Under the pieces are notes generated by a model. That model made no database searches, was not told where the DNA came from, and saw only the letters and a list, made by a program, of their open reading frames with translations. A stretch of DNA of 64,000 nucleotides, from positions 1-64,000 of the forward strand of contig CAYRNR010000020.1 of NCBI GenBank assembly GCA_964425605.1. Reading direction: 5' to 3'. Made by a program: the position numbers and the translations under genes. The first letter of the stretch is position 1; the number at the start of each line of letters is the position of its first letter. This DNA is from CAYRNR01 sp964425605. Its GTDB lineage: Bacteria > Myxococcota_A > UBA796 > UBA9615 > CAYRNR01. Below are positions 17,280 to 26,585 of this stretch, one piece after another.

Positions 17280-18332
17280 ATGAACCGATCCGTGGTTTCT
17301 GTACTGCTGCTCGCGCTGATGCTGCCGGGATTCGCCGCCCGCGCCGAGGACCGCCCCCGCGGGTTCTCCATCGGCATCTCCACCGGGCTGCTGCCCGACA
17401 TGGCCGGCCTGGGCGCCACGATCACCCAGGACGGGACCATCGACACGGCCGACTCGACCCTGGCCAACATGGCCTACAGCACCGGCAAGGCGCTGATGAG
17501 CGACCGGGACAACGAGACCATCTGGCACAACTCCCAGCACACGGCGTCGGCGTTCCACCTGCTCGGCGAGGAGCCCACCCTCGGCGGCGCCATGCTCGGG
17601 CTGGAGTTCGGCGCCACGGTGCAGTACGAGTTCGACCAGGTCCCGTCGAAGCGCGATCCCCGCCCCAAGGTGCCGCTGTTCGTGCGCACGGGGTTCAACA
17701 TGGTGTTCCGCGTCGCCGGCGGCCACCAGACGCGGACCTTCGGCACCATCGCCCAGGACAGCCCGGACCTGGCCAACCTCATCGACATCAACGGCATGGA
17801 TCCGGCCGACTTCGTCGAAGGCACCATGCACAGCAACTACGGCGCGTCGTGGTTCGAGATCCCCATCTCCCTGGGGGTGAAGATCCCGGTGTTCGAGCGC
17901 GCCTTCGCCTACGGGTTCGTCGGCGTCTCCATCTTCCGCGGCGGGTTCACCGTGGCCATCGACGTGGACGAGCGCTACGCCAACGCGCTGTGCACCCACG
18001 TGGACACCGAGGCGCTGACCCTGACCAACTACAGCCCCGGCGCCGTGCAGGACACCATCCACCTGACCATGGCGGGCGTCGGCCTCAACTGGGGGCTGGG
18101 CGCCCAGGCCCAGATCGCGAAACACATGGGGCTGTTCGTGGAGCTGAACTCGTCGGGGACGGCCAAGACCGTGTACTCGTCCGAGCTCAAACCCGAGACG
18201 CGGCGCCTGCTCACCGCCCTGAGCAGCGAATCGCTGGCCCAGGACGACCCAGAGTGGTTCAAGCGCATCGCCTACCCGGTCCTCGCCAAGGGCGCGTCCG
18301 TGCGCGTCGGCGTGCGAATCTACCTGTTCTAG
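17280..18332 (+). CDS. secreted outer-membrane-barrel-like protein
   Basis: 350 aa. The signal peptide ends at about residue 22 (GFAARA, then EDRPRG). The mature part shows amphipathic strands with Gly/aromatic pairs and ends in GVRIYLF, the terminal Phe typical of outer-membrane barrels recognised by the BAM machinery. GGAGGGG lies before the ATG and TAGTAT at 17254-17259. It is followed after nine bases by a lipoprotein gene with its own strong ribosome-binding site, so the two form an operon. Function unknown. Confidence 0.7.
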   Translation: MNRSVVSVLLLALMLPGFAARAEDRPRGFSIGISTGLLPDMAGLGATITQDGTIDTADSTLANMAYSTGKALMSDRDNETIWHNSQHTASAFHLLGEEPTLGGAMLGLEFGATVQYEFDQVPSKRDPRPKVPLFVRTGFNMVFRVAGGHQTRTFGTIAQDSPDLANLIDINGMDPADFVEGTMHSNYGASWFEIPISLGVKIPVFERAFAYGFVGVSIFRGGFTVAIDVDERYANALCTHVDTEALTLTNYSPGAVQDTIHLTMAGVGLNWGLGAQAQIAKHMGLFVELNSSGTAKTVYSSELKPETRRLLTALSSESLAQDDPEWFKRIAYPVLAKGASVRVGVRIYLF

Positions 18333-18341
18333 GAGGCAACG

Positions 18342-20450
18342 ATGAGACGACTCGCCTTCATCGTCGGGCTCCCCACCCTCCTCGTCCTGGCATGCGTCGA
18401 GGGGGACCCCCAGGACGACATCACCGGCACCGAACCCTTCCCCGACGTCATCTTCCAGATCCACGCCGACGACGCGCCGGCGTTCATGGACGCCAACCTG
18501 GCCACGAGCAACTCGTTGCAGGCGTCGTACGTGGTGAACGAGGGGCGGATCATGCCGGCCAAGGTGGACGGCGCCTATCCGGCCGTGGTCGGCGCCGACG
18601 CCAACCTGCTCGAGGGGGTGGGCTTCGGCATCTACCCCAACCCCGAGTACACCGCGGGCGGCGGATCGTGGGAGGACGCCAGCGGCTACCGCTCCGTGCT
18701 CACCGCCGAGGTGTCGCTGAGGGGCGCCGGCGACCTCGTGCGCTTCTGCCGCACCACGGGCGCCACGTGCGTCGAGGTCAAGTACGAGCACGGCTCCGAC
18801 GCCTTCACCGGCGTCGAGCTGGTCCTGGCCGCCAACCTGCCGGACACGGACGCCGGCGAGGTCCTCGACGGGATCTCCGCGGGGATCTTCGGCACGGGGG
18901 ACGCGGGTCTGACCGTCGGGCTGAACCACCCCCAGCGCGTGCGCCACGCCCTGGACCTCGCGCCCAACGAGCTGATCACCCTCGAGTGGGTCATCCAGCG
19001 GGCCGGCACCGAGGGCTCCTTGCAGTACGCGGTGGCCGTGGACGGAGAGACCCTGCTCACCGGCTCGGCGCTGGAGGATCTGCTCGAGGACATCGTGCTC
19101 GACCGCGGGGTGCTGATGGAGTTCACCGCGCCCGAGTCCATCGACTCGGCCGGCGGCCTGGACATGGCGTACACCATCTACGGCGGCGAGGGGGTCTTCG
19201 ACAACCTGCTGGGCACGCCGGTGAACGCGTCGCCCCTGCCCGACATGGCCAACGCGCCGGTGTACCTGTACCCCACCTTCGATCCGGACTTCGAGCTGCT
19301 GACCTACCTCGGCGTGGAGGGCGAACCCCACGTGCTGCAGTTCTCCGACGGCGTGGTAGGCGGCAGCGACACCCAGTGCAACCCCGGCGGCGACGCACGC
19401 ATCTGGTCCCTGGCGTTCGACGGCGACGACTTCGAGGGCACCGGCATGGAGGGGCTGGTCGATCAAGGTGGCGAAGGCGGCGGCTTCTACCCCTCCGCCC
19501 CGTTCTGCTACAGCCAGATCTACCCGCTGGTGCGCGAGCTGGTGGAGGACAACCTGCGCTCCACCCTGCACCAGATGATGTACGCCAACCTGGCCAACGG
19601 GGTCGCTTCGGCAGACGGCTCCCTGCCCGCCCTGGCCGACGGGCTCGCCGGGTTCCCGTTCTACTACGACGTCTCCTACACCCCGCTGGGCGATCTGGAC
19701 GGCGGCGACATCGAGGCATTCGCCGCCATCGGCACCGACTTCGCCGACCTCAACGTCGACACCTACGCCACCACGCCGCACACCGAGGTCTGGGAGGTCC
19801 AGTGGACGGACTCCCGCGCCACCACCTTCGTGGCCGAGCTCGAGGCCCTGATCGACGCCCTCGACGCCAACTGGGGCGCCGCCCTGGAGGCGCTGATCCT
19901 GCTGGGCGAGATGAGCGAGGAGGACTACGACAACCTGGTCCAGCTGCACGAGGCCATGACGTGGACCCGCGGCATGAAGGACGGTGTGGCCGACGCTCTG
20001 GGCTTCGAGTACCCCGACGACATGAATCCACCGTTCGAGGCCGCGACCTGCCAGGGCTACGACTGCCTGCTGGAGTGGACCTTCCAGGACGTGATGCTCG
20101 GCACCAACCGCTCCGGCAACAACCCCGACGCCCCGCCGGCGCTGGCCACGGTGTGCCTGTGGGGCCTGAGCCCGTCCGACGAGGTCCCGGCGCAGCCGGC
20201 CATCGTCACCGGCGACCCCATCAACGACCACCCCGCCTACGACGCGATCCCCGCTGATCCGGGCATGGCGCCGGTGCGCGAGCAGGCCGCCGAGTCCATC
20301 AACGAGCTGGTGGCCACGATGTACACCGAGTTCCACCTCGAGGCCTTCGGTACGGCCGTGCCCGCGGCCAACTTCTCGGTGTCGATGGAGGTGGGGGATC
20401 CGGACGGCCGGACCGCGCCAGCGTTCCAGTCCATCGTGATCGAGCGATAG
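18342..20450 (+). CDS. large lipoprotein, unknown function
   Basis: 702 aa. The lipobox LVLAC at residues 15-19 follows a basic n-region, and Asp residues just after the Cys are consistent with an acidic start. The remainder is soluble, rich in Asp/Gly/Ala with few Lys, and contains scattered Cys pairs that may form disulfides in the periplasm. No domain was recognised. AGGAGG precedes the ATG, and the gene is nine bases behind the barrel-like protein gene, suggesting the two work as a cell-envelope pair. Confidence 0.75.
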   Translation: MRRLAFIVGLPTLLVLACVEGDPQDDITGTEPFPDVIFQIHADDAPAFMDANLATSNSLQASYVVNEGRIMPAKVDGAYPAVVGADANLLEGVGFGIYPNPEYTAGGGSWEDASGYRSVLTAEVSLRGAGDLVRFCRTTGATCVEVKYEHGSDAFTGVELVLAANLPDTDAGEVLDGISAGIFGTGDAGLTVGLNHPQRVRHALDLAPNELITLEWVIQRAGTEGSLQYAVAVDGETLLTGSALEDLLEDIVLDRGVLMEFTAPESIDSAGGLDMAYTIYGGEGVFDNLLGTPVNASPLPDMANAPVYLYPTFDPDFELLTYLGVEGEPHVLQFSDGVVGGSDTQCNPGGDARIWSLAFDGDDFEGTGMEGLVDQGGEGGGFYPSAPFCYSQIYPLVRELVEDNLRSTLHQMMYANLANGVASADGSLPALADGLAGFPFYYDVSYTPLGDLDGGDIEAFAAIGTDFADLNVDTYATTPHTEVWEVQWTDSRATTFVAELEALIDALDANWGAALEALILLGEMSEEDYDNLVQLHEAMTWTRGMKDGVADALGFEYPDDMNPPFEAATCQGYDCLLEWTFQDVMLGTNRSGNNPDAPPALATVCLWGLSPSDEVPAQPAIVTGDPINDHPAYDAIPADPGMAPVREQAAESINELVATMYTEFHLEAFGTAVPAANFSVSMEVGDPDGRTAPAFQSIVIER

Positions 20451-20538
20451 CACCCACATACACGCGCGTACCGTTTGGCGCACTGCACCAAAGGCGATTG
20501 GTCTATCGTGTAGGAGTGGCCCACGGGGAGGTGCGCCG

Positions 20539-23500
20539 ATCGCCGAGCTCGTACCCAACGCGGTCAAGAAACCGAAAGGCAAGGCGCCGCCGCCGGAGGC
20601 CGTGCAGCGCGACGAGCGCAACCGCGACGAGGCCGGCGGGCTGGCCGATCCCCTGAACGACACCCTGGTCGATCCCCTCCAGGCCTCCTCCCTGGCCGCC
20701 CCGGCCGTCCAGTTCGACGAACCCAGCGCCCCGGCCCCGCCGCCAGCCCCCGCGCCCACCGGCACCAAGGGCAGCCCCAACCCCGGCAAGGGCGGCAAGG
20801 GCGCCACCACCAAGGGCGGCGCCAAGAACAACACCAAGAAACCCGCCGATCCCCTCAAGGGCACCCCGGGCAACAAGTACGAGTTCAACTGGGAGAAGAA
20901 GTTCGGCGGCCGGTCGATCAGCGGCAGCCAGAAGCACAGCATCAGCCTGCGCTTCTCCTTCCAGAAGCGGAAGGCCCAGGTCGCCAGCGCCAGCGGCAAG
21001 ACCGCCGGTGGCGTCCTCTCGGGCAACGCCGCGCTGGGCGAGCACAAGAACACGCTCAAGCGGTCCGGCGGCAAGATGGGCATGGAGATGGCCCGCGCCC
21101 TGGGCAAGGTGGGGGTGGGGATCAGCCCGTTCCCGTGGCTCACGGTCAACTTCGACGCCAAGGCGTTCGAGGGCAAGTACGACTTCGCCAAGAAGGAGAC
21201 CAGCCTCGCTGCGGTCAAGCTCGGCGTGTCCCTGCAGGGCCGGCCGCCCAAGGCCATCGTCGAGAAGTTCTTCGACCCGAAGCTCATCGAGGGTTTCAAC
21301 CTCGTCCTCGAGGGCAAGTACGAGTACTCCATCCCGCCGGAGGACCTGGCGAAGCTGGCCCAGCTGAAGCGCCTCCAGGGCAAGGTCACCAAGCACACCC
21401 GCAAGATGGTGGCCAAGGTCAACGAGGCGGCCAAGCTGCGGGGCCGCAACGAGCAGATCCGCAAGACGCTCGCGGAGATCGCCGAGAAGCAGAAGAAGCT
21501 CGCGGGCAACAAGGCGAAGCAAAAGGCCCTCCAGAAGCAGCTCACGGCGCTGGCGCACAAGCGGGCGGACGCGCACTACCGCAAGAAGATCGCCGAGAAG
21601 CTGCTCAAGTCGCTGCCCAAGGACCTCAAGAACCTCACCCCCGAGGCCCGCGCGCTGCTCAAGAAGCACGGCATCAACACCCGCAACAAGAAGCGCGCCC
21701 TGCGCAAGCTCAGGGGTCTACGCAGCACCATACAGGGACGGATCAACAGCGCGACGGCCACCCTCAAGGACGGGGCCAAGGACTCGCTGCGCAAGCAGAT
21801 GCGGGCTCTGAAGGCCGACGAGAAGGCGACCAAGGCGCTGATGGGCCAGAAGGACAAGCTGGCCAAGGAGTCTGCCGAGAACCTCAAGAAGATTGCCAAG
21901 CTCGACAAGGGCATCGCCAAGCACAAGGCGATCATCGCCAAGACCAGCAAGAAGGCCGCGGCGGCGGCCAAGGTGCTCAAGTCCCGCGTGGGCAAGCTCG
22001 TCGCCAAGACCATGGAGAAGCAGGCGGTCAAGGCCACCACCAAGGTGCTGGGCAAGCTCGCGACCAAGGCCATCCCCGGGCTGAACATCATCATGGCCGC
22101 CGTGGACATCGCCGAGCTCGGCGTGGGCATCTACAACCTGGCCACGGGCCGCGCCGTGATCAAGTTCGGCGGCGGCGGCGGATTCAAGCTGGGTGACAAG
22201 GGGGGCAAGCCCACGGGCGGCGACCCGACGGGGCACAAGCTCAAGGACGGCGAGAAGCCGCCCCTGCCCGGGGACGGGAGCGACAAGGGTCGGTCCGACG
22301 CATCGGCCAGCAAGACCGGCGGCAAGGGCAAGGGCAAGGGGGGCGACGACAAGGGCAAGGGCGGAAAGGGCAAGGGCGGAAAGGGCGCCTCGGGCAAGGG
22401 CGGCAAGGGCGGTACCGGCAAGACCGGCGCCACGGGCAAGGGCAAGGACGCGGGCAAGGGCGGCTCCAGGACCGGGGGCACCAAGGGTCGGTCCGACGCG
22501 TCGGCCGGCAGGGGCAAGGGCAAGGGCCAGACCGGCGGCACCACCTCCAAGGGGCTCTACGACAAGGTCGTGGACGAGGACAAGGCTGCGCCCAAGCTCA
22601 ACCCGCGGGTCAAGCTGATCCTCAACGCGCTCAGGGGCAAGAAGGGCGCGAAGCTCTCCGCCGACCACCTGCGCACCCTCAACGACGCGGTCCCCAAGGA
22701 CCTGCCCATGGACCAGCTCAAGAAGGTCCTGCAGAAGATCACGGTGGAGAAGACCTCCAACCCCGACGAGGTGGTCGGCCGCATCATGCAGCTGGTCGAG
22801 GCGGTGCGGTCGGGCAAGGACATCACCGGCGACAAGGACGCGGGCAAGAAAGATCCGGACCTCGACAAGCGCAACGACAAGATCGACTACAAGAAGGCCG
22901 CGCGGCTCAACCGCAAGTGGCAGCGCCGGCTGCGTTGGTCCACGACCGTGTCCGGCAAGGACCTGGGCACCTCCTCCAAGGAGTGGGCGAACTGGGTGTA
23001 CGCCCACCAGGTCAAGCACGGCCTGGTCAAGGACGGGATCTGCGGCGCCGAGACCACCGAGAGCGCCTACCGCCTCGCGGGCATGACCAACACCGAGGCG
23101 TACCGCAAGGCGCTGGAGTACCTCGAGAAGCGGCCCAACTACAAGGGACCCAAGGGGCGCGCGCCCATCCCCGACGGCAAGGGAAACAAGGGCGACAAGA
23201 GCGGCTCGGGCGGCAAGACCAAGGGTGACGGCAAGGGCCCGTCACGGCTGATCACCTACCAGCCCCCCGGCCTCGTCAAGCTGAACAAGGCCGGCGAGTA
23301 CGTCATCGATCCGGCCAAGATCAAGCACTACAAGGGCAAGGTCTTCACCCACGACGACGGCCTCAAGTGCACCGTGTCCGACATCGACGTGGACATCAAG
23401 AAGCTGGCCGGGTCCAAGGGCGGCAAGTCCAACGTCCAGGACATCACCTTCACGATGAAGATGAAGGTCAAGCAGCTGCCCAAGAACGCGCCCGCAGGCT

Positions 23501-23886
23501 ACCGCTGGAAGGTGGGCGACCAGCGCTCCGAGGTGTTCCGCTTCTGGTACGACACCAAGACCAAGAAGGGCGGCCCGATCCGCACCTCCACCGCCCTGGC
23601 CGACTCCATCGCCGGGTTCACCGAGGTCAAGGGCGGCAAGCTCGTGCTGAAGTCCGGCGTCAAGGGCAGGACGCGCGACATCGGCGTGATGAAGGCCAAG
23701 GTGATGAGCCTGACGTCCCGCAAGGGCAGGGACGGGGCCGAAGGCAAGAAGGCCTACGACGTGCGGATGACCGTCATCCCCACCGAGCTCCACGCCAACA
23801 GCAGCGGCATCGTGGTCGAGGGCAAGCACATCGAGTTCCGCCGCGGCAAGCGGCTGACGCTGCCCTGGGTGACGGTCCTGAAGTAG
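20539..23886 (+). CDS. giant Lys/Gly-rich protein with coiled coil, hydrophobic segment and PGBD-like module
   Basis: About 1115 aa, family unknown. Order: Pro-rich N-terminus (1-80); Lys-rich beta/helical part (100-270); long Lys/Ala coiled-coil region (about 273-504); a hydrophobic segment near 515-535; a Gly/Lys low-complexity stretch (about 553-671) holding GRSDASA twice; a segment near 814-850 resembling a peptidoglycan-binding repeat (YAHQVKHGLVKDGICG); and a folded C-terminal part (905-1115). Coding character runs upstream of the first GTG (20602). GGGGAGG (20525-20531) lies seven bases before an ATC at 20539, taken as start with reserve. No signal peptide was seen, so export by a specialised route or a cytoplasmic role both remain possible. 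Confidence 0.8.
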   Translation: MAELVPNAVKKPKGKAPPPEAVQRDERNRDEAGGLADPLNDTLVDPLQASSLAAPAVQFDEPSAPAPPPAPAPTGTKGSPNPGKGGKGATTKGGAKNNTKKPADPLKGTPGNKYEFNWEKKFGGRSISGSQKHSISLRFSFQKRKAQVASASGKTAGGVLSGNAALGEHKNTLKRSGGKMGMEMARALGKVGVGISPFPWLTVNFDAKAFEGKYDFAKKETSLAAVKLGVSLQGRPPKAIVEKFFDPKLIEGFNLVLEGKYEYSIPPEDLAKLAQLKRLQGKVTKHTRKMVAKVNEAAKLRGRNEQIRKTLAEIAEKQKKLAGNKAKQKALQKQLTALAHKRADAHYRKKIAEKLLKSLPKDLKNLTPEARALLKKHGINTRNKKRALRKLRGLRSTIQGRINSATATLKDGAKDSLRKQMRALKADEKATKALMGQKDKLAKESAENLKKIAKLDKGIAKHKAIIAKTSKKAAAAAKVLKSRVGKLVAKTMEKQAVKATTKVLGKLATKAIPGLNIIMAAVDIAELGVGIYNLATGRAVIKFGGGGGFKLGDKGGKPTGGDPTGHKLKDGEKPPLPGDGSDKGRSDASASKTGGKGKGKGGDDKGKGGKGKGGKGASGKGGKGGTGKTGATGKGKDAGKGGSRTGGTKGRSDASAGRGKGKGQTGGTTSKGLYDKVVDEDKAAPKLNPRVKLILNALRGKKGAKLSADHLRTLNDAVPKDLPMDQLKKVLQKITVEKTSNPDEVVGRIMQLVEAVRSGKDITGDKDAGKKDPDLDKRNDKIDYKKAARLNRKWQRRLRWSTTVSGKDLGTSSKEWANWVYAHQVKHGLVKDGICGAETTESAYRLAGMTNTEAYRKALEYLEKRPNYKGPKGRAPIPDGKGNKGDKSGSGGKTKGDGKGPSRLITYQPPGLVKLNKAGEYVIDPAKIKHYKGKVFTHDDGLKCTVSDIDVDIKKLAGSKGGKSNVQDITFTMKMKVKQLPKNAPAGYRWKVGDQRSEVFRFWYDTKTKKGGPIRTSTALADSIAGFTEVKGGKLVLKSGVKGRTRDIGVMKAKVMSLTSRKGRDGAEGKKAYDVRMTVIPTELHANSSGIVVEGKHIEFRRGKRLTLPWVTVLK

Positions 23887-23911
23887 GGGGAGCGGACGCG
23901 GGGGGGGGTTC

Positions 23912-25693
23912 CTACCCCTTGTACATGCCCTCGATCTCGTCGGCGAAGTGCTCGTAGACCTTGCGGCGCTTCATCTTCATCGTCGGCGTGAGCTCCTCGT
24001 CCTCCACCGTGAACTCGCGGGGCAGCACCGTGAACTTGCGGACGTGCTCCACCCGGGCGAAGTTCGGGTTCACGGCCTCGTCGACGTGCTTCTGCACGGC
24101 GGCGATGACCCGCGGGTCCTCGTGCAGCGTCGCGGCGTCCGCGCCCAGCTCCTCGGCCCAGGCGTCCTTCTTCTCGGCGTCGAGGGTGACCAGCGCCGAC
24201 AGGAACTTGCGGGCGTCACCGATGACCACGGACTGGCCGATGTAGGGGTGGCCGTTGATGGCCTCCTCGATGTTGATCGGCGTGATGTTCTTGCCACCGC
24301 TGGTGACGATGATCTCCTTCTTGCGGCCGATGATCCGCAGGAAGCCGTCCGCGTCGATCTTGCCGAGGTCGCCGGTGTACAGCCAGCCGTCCTTGAGCGC
24401 CTCGTTCGTGGCCGCCTCGTCCTTGTAGTAGCCCAGGAAGACGTGGGGCCCCTTGAGCAGGATCTCGTCGTCGGCGGCGATCTTGACCTCGGTGCCACGG
24501 AACTTGGTGCCCACCGTGCCCAGCTTGGTGTTGCCCGGCACGTTCATGGTGGCCGGCCCGGTGTCCTCGGACTGGCCGTAGACCTCCTGGATGGAGATGT
24601 CGAGGCCGGTGAAGAACTCCAGGACCTCGCGGGAGATGGGCGCGGCCGCGGTGATGCACACCTTGGTGCGGTCGAACCCCATGGCACCCTTGACCTTGGA
24701 GAAGATCAGCTTGTTGGCGATCTTGTACTTGAACCCCAGCAGGCCGGGCAGCTCCTGCCCGCGGTGCTTGTACTTCATCGACTCCCGGCCCACGCCCACG
24801 GCCCAGTTGGCCAGCTTGGCCTTGACGCCCGTGGCCGCCTCCAGCTTGGCCGACACCTTCGCGTGCATCTTCTCCCAGATGCGCGGCACGCCGAACACGA
24901 CCGTCGGGCGGACCTCCTTGAGGTTGTCGGGCAGCAGGGCGATGGACTCGGCGAAGTACACCACGAAGCCCTTGCTGATCGGGCCGTGGATGGTGAACAG
25001 CTGCTCGGCGATGTGGGACAGCGGCAGATACGACACCGTGCTGTCCTCCGCCGTGACCCCGGCCAGGCTCGTACCCTCGTCCGTGGTCCAGGTCAGGTTG
25101 CGGTTGGACAGCATCACCGCCTTGGGCGGGCCCGTGGTGCCGGACGTGTAGATCAGGGTGGCCAGGCCGTCGGGCTCCAGCGCGTCGGTCCGGTCGTCCA
25201 CCTCCTTGGCCGGGACGTCCGCGCCCTTGGCCATGAACTCGTCCCACGACAGCACGATCTCGTGGTCGATGGGATCGGCCCCCTTCATCATCACCACGTG
25301 CTCGAGGTTGGGCAGGTTCTCCAGCTCCTCGAGCACCTTCTCCCACTGTCCCTGGTCCTCCAGCAGGACCACCGGCGCCTCGGAGTGGTTGAGGATGTAC
25401 GCGACCTCGGGCGGGGAGCACGTGGTGTAGATGCCCGCCGGGGCAGCGCCCACGGCCATGGCGGCCACGTCCATGACCACCCACTCCGGGCGGTTGAAGC
25501 CGAGGATGCAGATCTTGTCGCCCGGGTCCACGCCCAGGGCGATCATCGCCTGGCCCGCCTGACGGACCTCCTTGGCGTAGTCGGACCAGGTGGTGGGCTT
25601 CCACGCGCCGTTGACCTTGTCGAAGTACGCGGGCTGGTTGGGCTGGATCTGGGCCTGGTGGAACAGGCGTGCAGGGGTCGATTCGGTGGCCAT
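23912..25693 (-). CDS. long-chain acyl-CoA synthetase (AMP-forming)
   Basis: 593 aa. Activates fatty acids to acyl-CoA through an acyl-adenylate. Adenylation-domain core motifs are present: YTSGTTGPPKAVMLSN (phosphate loop), YGQSEDTGP, YTGDLGKIDADGFLRI and GRKKEIIVTSGGKNI, with the catalytic Lys region in the C-terminal lid. The Asp-Gly-Trp-like DGWLYTGD and the length place it with FAA1/LACS-type enzymes. The ATG follows GAGGGG, and a TATCGC -10-like hexamer is at 25731-25726 on the minus strand. The ABC ATPase gene lies 93 bases upstream on the same strand. Confidence 0.92.
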   Translation of the reverse strand: MATESTPARLFHQAQIQPNQPAYFDKVNGAWKPTTWSDYAKEVRQAGQAMIALGVDPGDKICILGFNRPEWVVMDVAAMAVGAAPAGIYTTCSPPEVAYILNHSEAPVVLLEDQGQWEKVLEELENLPNLEHVVMMKGADPIDHEIVLSWDEFMAKGADVPAKEVDDRTDALEPDGLATLIYTSGTTGPPKAVMLSNRNLTWTTDEGTSLAGVTAEDSTVSYLPLSHIAEQLFTIHGPISKGFVVYFAESIALLPDNLKEVRPTVVFGVPRIWEKMHAKVSAKLEAATGVKAKLANWAVGVGRESMKYKHRGQELPGLLGFKYKIANKLIFSKVKGAMGFDRTKVCITAAAPISREVLEFFTGLDISIQEVYGQSEDTGPATMNVPGNTKLGTVGTKFRGTEVKIAADDEILLKGPHVFLGYYKDEAATNEALKDGWLYTGDLGKIDADGFLRIIGRKKEIIVTSGGKNITPINIEEAINGHPYIGQSVVIGDARKFLSALVTLDAEKKDAWAEELGADAATLHEDPRVIAAVQKHVDEAVNPNFARVEHVRKFTVLPREFTVEDEELTPTMKMKRRKVYEHFADEIEGMYKG

Positions 25694-25786
25694 GGTATCC
25701 CCTCGTGAGGCGTGTTTTTTCGAAGGCGATAGTCTGCGACGACGCGGGGGGAATGTCGAGGGGAGAAGTGGAGAACCGACCGCGAT

Positions 25787-26521
25787 TCAGCGGTCCCGGC
25801 GGAGCCAGCGATCCACCATCGTCAGCAGCGGCGCCGAGCTTCCCGCCGCCCACAGCCGCTCCAGCTCGTCGATCTCGCCGAGGGGGCTCGCCAGCACGAT
25901 CTTGCCGCGGACGATGTACGCCAAGTGCGTGGCCCACTGGTCCAGCGCGTCGAAGATGTGGGTCGCGTACAGGATGGTGGTCCCCCGCTGCTCGGCGTCC
26001 TCGCGCAGGTACGCCAGCAGGTCCTGGCGCGCGATCACGTCCAGGTCGGTGGTCACCTCGTCCAGCAGCAGCACGCTGGGCCGCCGCAGCAGCCCCAGCA
26101 GGATCTGCACCCGCCGGCGCTGTCCATCGGACACCCGGGCCATGGACCAGTCCAGGTCCACCCCCAGCAGGCCGATCAGCCGCTCGCGCAGGGCCGGGTC
26201 CGCGCGGCGGACGCCGTCCACGATGCTGCCCACCCGCACGTCCGCCTCGAAGGGGAACACGCCCCCCAGCGCCACCATCTCCTGGGACAGGGTCACGTCG
26301 TGGAACGCCGGCCGGCCCAGCACCCGCACCGCATCCAGGTCGATCATGTGGCGGCCGCCGACCACCCGCAGCAGCGTGGACTTGCCCGCGCCGTTGGCGC
26401 CCAGGAGCAGCCAGCGCTGGCCGGGGTGCACGTCCAGGTCCACCCCGTCGAGGGCCGGCGGCAGCTCGGGGGCGTAGCGGAAGCTGAGGTCGCGAATGCG
26501 GATGGCGGGCTCGGTGGTCAC
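25787..26521 (-). CDS. CAF16-like soluble ABC ATPase
   Basis: 244 aa from the GTG at 26521. A single nucleotide-binding domain with Walker A GANGAGKST, signature VSDGQRRRVQI, Walker B VLLLDEVTTDLDV and switch His in YATHIFD. The wording VSDGQRRRVQI and VLGRPAFHDV is that of the CCR4-NOT-associated CAF16 group, which has no membrane domain. No permease gene is adjacent, in agreement. The start is supported by a promoter with its -10 only six bases before the GTG, giving a leaderless mRNA. The longer ATG frame to 26749 runs antisense through the divergent lipoprotein gene and is rejected. Confidence 0.85.
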   Translation of the reverse strand: MTTEPAIRIRDLSFRYAPELPPALDGVDLDVHPGQRWLLLGANGAGKSTLLRVVGGRHMIDLDAVRVLGRPAFHDVTLSQEMVALGGVFPFEADVRVGSIVDGVRRADPALRERLIGLLGVDLDWSMARVSDGQRRRVQILLGLLRRPSVLLLDEVTTDLDVIARQDLLAYLREDAEQRGTTILYATHIFDALDQWATHLAYIVRGKIVLASPLGEIDELERLWAAGSSAPLLTMVDRWLRRDR

Positions 26522-26527
26522 GGGGAC

Positions 26528-26556
26528 AAGGTAGAAGGGCTCGGACGATGGGTCAA
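26528..26556 (-). promoter_or_regulatory. promoter giving a leaderless transcript of the CAF16-like gene
   Basis: On the minus strand TTGACC (26556-26551) and TACCTT (26533-26528) are 17 bases apart. The GTG start begins six bases after the -10, which is where transcription should begin, and no Shine-Dalgarno sequence is present. Confidence 0.55.
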
Positions 26557-26585
26557 CCGTAGTACAGTGGAGCCAGGGAGGCATC

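Noticed and set aside
17280..20450. Two-partner secretion pair
   Set aside because: The barrel has no POTRA-like domains and the lipoprotein has no haemagglutinin repeats.
17253..21560. Very long minus-strand open frames antisense to the 17-23 kb genes (1435 aa) and similar shadows at 8413-9837, 14974-17256, 17258-20257 and 34559-37846
   Set aside because: They are His/Arg/Val-rich mirror frames of GC-rich genes, overlap well-supported genes fully, and lack ribosome-binding sites and recognisable domains.
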